The position numbers and the translations under genes were made by a program. A DNA stretch of 64,000 bases, from assembly GCA_017415805.1 (NCBI GenBank), contig JAFQEC010000013.1, positions 1-64,000 on the forward strand, read 5' to 3'. Position 1 is the stretch's first letter; every line of letters begins with the position of its first letter. This document shows positions 62,460 to 64,000 of the stretch, piece by piece. The DNA comes from Clostridia bacterium. Its GTDB lineage: Bacteria; Bacillota; Clostridia; Oscillospirales; CAG-272. Under the pieces are notes generated by a model. It worked only from the letters and a program-made list of their open reading frames with translations, was not told where the DNA came from and did no database searches.

Positions 62460-62474
62460 TGACACCTGGTGTCA
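62460..62474 (-). promoter_or_regulatory. 15-nt palindrome in the prs leader, candidate operator
   Basis: TGACACC-T-GGTGTCA begins 14 nt downstream of the -10 box, where a bound repressor could block transcription start. The regulator is unknown. Confidence 0.5.
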
Positions 62475-62488
62475 TAAATCACCATGAT

Positions 62489-62516
62489 ATTATATCATAT
62501 CCTGTGATATTTGAAA
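62489..62516 (-). promoter_or_regulatory. Promoter of prs
   Basis: Minus strand TTTCAA (62511-62516), 16 nt, TATAAT (62489-62494). The -35 is weak (4/6). Confidence 0.6.
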
Positions 62517-62570
62517 AGGCCTTTTTTGAAAAAAACGCAAATTGTCGAAAGTTGCCAAAAATATACTGCT

Positions 62571-64000
62571 TTAGCCGCAGATCGTGCGGAAGCGCGCATA
62601 GGCCTCATCCCATGCCGCGCGGTTCTTCGTGGGGGTGTAGATCTTGGGCTGGAAGGATGCGCGCACAAGCTCGCGTGCCTCGGCAAGATTCTTGACCTCG
62701 CCCGCAGCCAACAGCTGACCGAGCAGGTTGCCGACGGCAGTAGCCTCTACGGGGCCTGCCACAACGGGCACGCCGCAGGCGTCTGCCGCAAGCTGGCACA
62801 GGAAGGTATCCTTCGTGCCGCCGCCCACGATGTTGATAGCGCTCACGCGCTTACCCTGCAGTGCCTCGATGCCCTCCAACACGTAGCGGTAGCGAAGCGC
62901 AAGGCTCTCCATGATGACGCGCACGATCTGACCCACGTTCTCGGGCGCCTTCTGACCCGATGCGCGGCAGAACTGCACCACGCGCCCGGGCATATCGCCG
63001 GGGGCTGCGAACAGCGGATCGTCGGGGTTGATGAAGGAGACCAGCGGCTGCTCGGCCTCGGCAAGGGTCTGCAGATCGGCAAAGCTGTACTCCGTGCCCT
63101 CGCGTTTCCACTGACGGCGCGACTCCTGCACGGTCCAAAGACCCATGATGTTCTTGAGGAATCGGATCGTGCCCAGAGCACCGCCCTCGTTGGCGAAGTT
63201 CCACGCGCGGCCCTCCTCCGAGATCAGGGGCTTACTCAGCTCCGTGCCCATCAGCGACCAGGTACCGCTGGAGATGTACACGAAATCGTCGCCCTTTGCG
63301 GGAACGGCGAGCACGGCGCTTGCCGTATCGTGCGAGGCCACGTTCACCACCTTGGTCTGCACGCCGCCCAGCTCCTCGGACACGGCGGCCGAAAGATTGC
63401 CCAGCACGTTGCCGGGCTCGACCAGCTCACCCATGAGCTGCGGCAACCCGAAGCGCGCGAAGATCTCGGGCGCGACGCGGCGCTTCGCCGCATCAAGCAA
63501 CGCACCCGTGGACGCGTTGGTATACTCGTTGGCCATTTCGCCCGTGAGGAAATAGTTGAGCAGGTCGGGGATCTGGAGCATACGCACGGCGTTTGCCAGC
63601 ATCTCGGGGTTGTCGCGCAGATCCGCCGCCAGCTGATAGACCGTATTGAAGTCGATGGTCTGAATACCCGTAATGCCGTAAAGCTCCTTGCCCGACATCA
63701 CGCTCTCGGTGGACTTTGCCATCCCTGCCGTGCGGGTATCGCGGTAATGATAGGGGTTTGCAAGCAGCTTGCCGTGGCGGTCGATCAGGCCGTAATCCAC
63801 GCCCCACGTGTCGATACCGAGCGAAGCAACGTTATCGCCTGCCAGCTTGGTCTCACGGATCGACTGCTTGATCTCGTGATAAATACGCAGGATATCCCAG
63901 CGGAAATCGCCCGCCGCGATCACGGGATCGTTGGAAAAGCGATGATTCTCACGCAGGTCAAGAACCTTACCGTCATAGCTGCCGACGATACCGCGGCCGC
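62571..64000 (-). CDS. rhaB: Rhamnulokinase, N-terminus beyond the window
   Basis: Phosphorylates L-rhamnulose in rhamnose breakdown. The coding frame stays open to base 64000 without a credible start, so the first residues lie outside; the 5-prime end in the window encodes GRGIVGSYDGKVLDL. Visible FGGY-kinase features: ASLGIDTWGVDYGLID, NPYHYRDTRT, ISSGTWSLMG ATPase loop and the C-terminal GGGTKDTFLCQLAADACG. These together match RhaB rather than xylulokinase or glycerol kinase. Rhamnose isomerase or transport genes are probably upstream, outside the window. Confidence 0.94.
   Translation of the reverse strand, partial: GRGIVGSYDGKVLDLRENHRFSNDPVIAAGDFRWDILRIYHEIKQSIRETKLAGDNVASLGIDTWGVDYGLIDRHGKLLANPYHYRDTRTAGMAKSTESVMSGKELYGITGIQTIDFNTVYQLAADLRDNPEMLANAVRMLQIPDLLNYFLTGEMANEYTNASTGALLDAAKRRVAPEIFARFGLPQLMGELVEPGNVLGNLSAAVSEELGGVQTKVVNVASHDTASAVLAVPAKGDDFVYISSGTWSLMGTELSKPLISEEGRAWNFANEGGALGTIRFLKNIMGLWTVQESRRQWKREGTEYSFADLQTLAEAEQPLVSFINPDDPLFAAPGDMPGRVVQFCRASGQKAPENVGQIVRVIMESLALRYRYVLEGIEALQGKRVSAINIVGGGTKDTFLCQLAADACGVPVVAGPVEATAVGNLLGQLLAAGEVKNLAEARELVRASFQPKIYTPTKNRAAWDEAYARFRTICG

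Overview
The window looks like chromosomal DNA of a spore-forming, Gram-positive-type member of the Clostridia (Bacillota), probably an uncultured gut lineage near Oscillospirales or Christensenellales. The evidence is an hrcA-grpE-dnaK operon with a CIRCE site, a DnaK start without the insertion seen in Gram-negative DnaK, pro-sigma-K, SpoVAF, RqcH, MecA, a dcw cluster led by mraZ, a PPi-type phosphofructokinase and a type II pantothenate kinase. The DNA is fairly GC-rich by eye. Sigma-A-like promoters (TTGACA/TTGCAA, 17 nt, TATAAT) are easy to see. Most genes lie on the minus strand. I found no rRNA, tRNA, CRISPR array, IS element or prophage.

Layout. 1-2.3 kb: CIRCE-controlled hrcA-grpE-dnaK (dnaK cut by the window edge). 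2.4-8.4 kb: uvrB-uvrA plus a THUMP-domain rRNA methyltransferase. 8.5-10.8 kb: FeoA/FeoB ferrous iron uptake. 10.9-11.1 kb: a gene-free segment with two related hairpins. 11.1-14.3 kb: PAP2-like membrane protein, HAD phosphatase, unknown membrane protein and a divergent tyrosine recombinase. 14.3-22 kb: a lipoprotein with transthyretin-like repeats, RqcH, a NagD-like phosphatase, type II pantothenate kinase and a metallo-beta-lactamase-fold lipoprotein. 22.3-25 kb: alaS. 25-37.1 kb: ftsZ, then the division/cell-wall cluster read as mraZ-rsmH-ftsL-like-PBP-murE-murF-mraY-ftsW-murG, with heavily overlapping genes behind one strong promoter. murD, murC, murB, ftsQ and ftsA are absent from it.

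37.2-46.5 kb: two very large paralogous secreted proteins built from lamin-tail (LTD) modules, in one two-gene operon; this is the most distinctive accessory region. 46.5-54.4 kb: radical SAM protein, class Ic aspartate aminotransferase, XPD/DinG-like helicase, MecA adaptor, family 4 uracil-DNA glycosylase, AEC transporter and a small membrane-anchored protein. 54.5-58.1 kb: spoVAF, PPi-type PFK and sigK. 58.1-64 kb: GH20-like hexosaminidase, DUF1385 membrane protein, PRPP synthetase and rhamnulokinase (cut by the window edge).

Most of the window is core housekeeping. The items most worth a second look are the LTD protein pair, the MBL lipoprotein with an altered metal-binding motif, the helicase with a degenerate N-terminal nuclease domain, RqcH with E97-R98, the structured intergenic element near 10.9-11.0 kb, and the orphan spoVAF with a sigma-G-like promoter.
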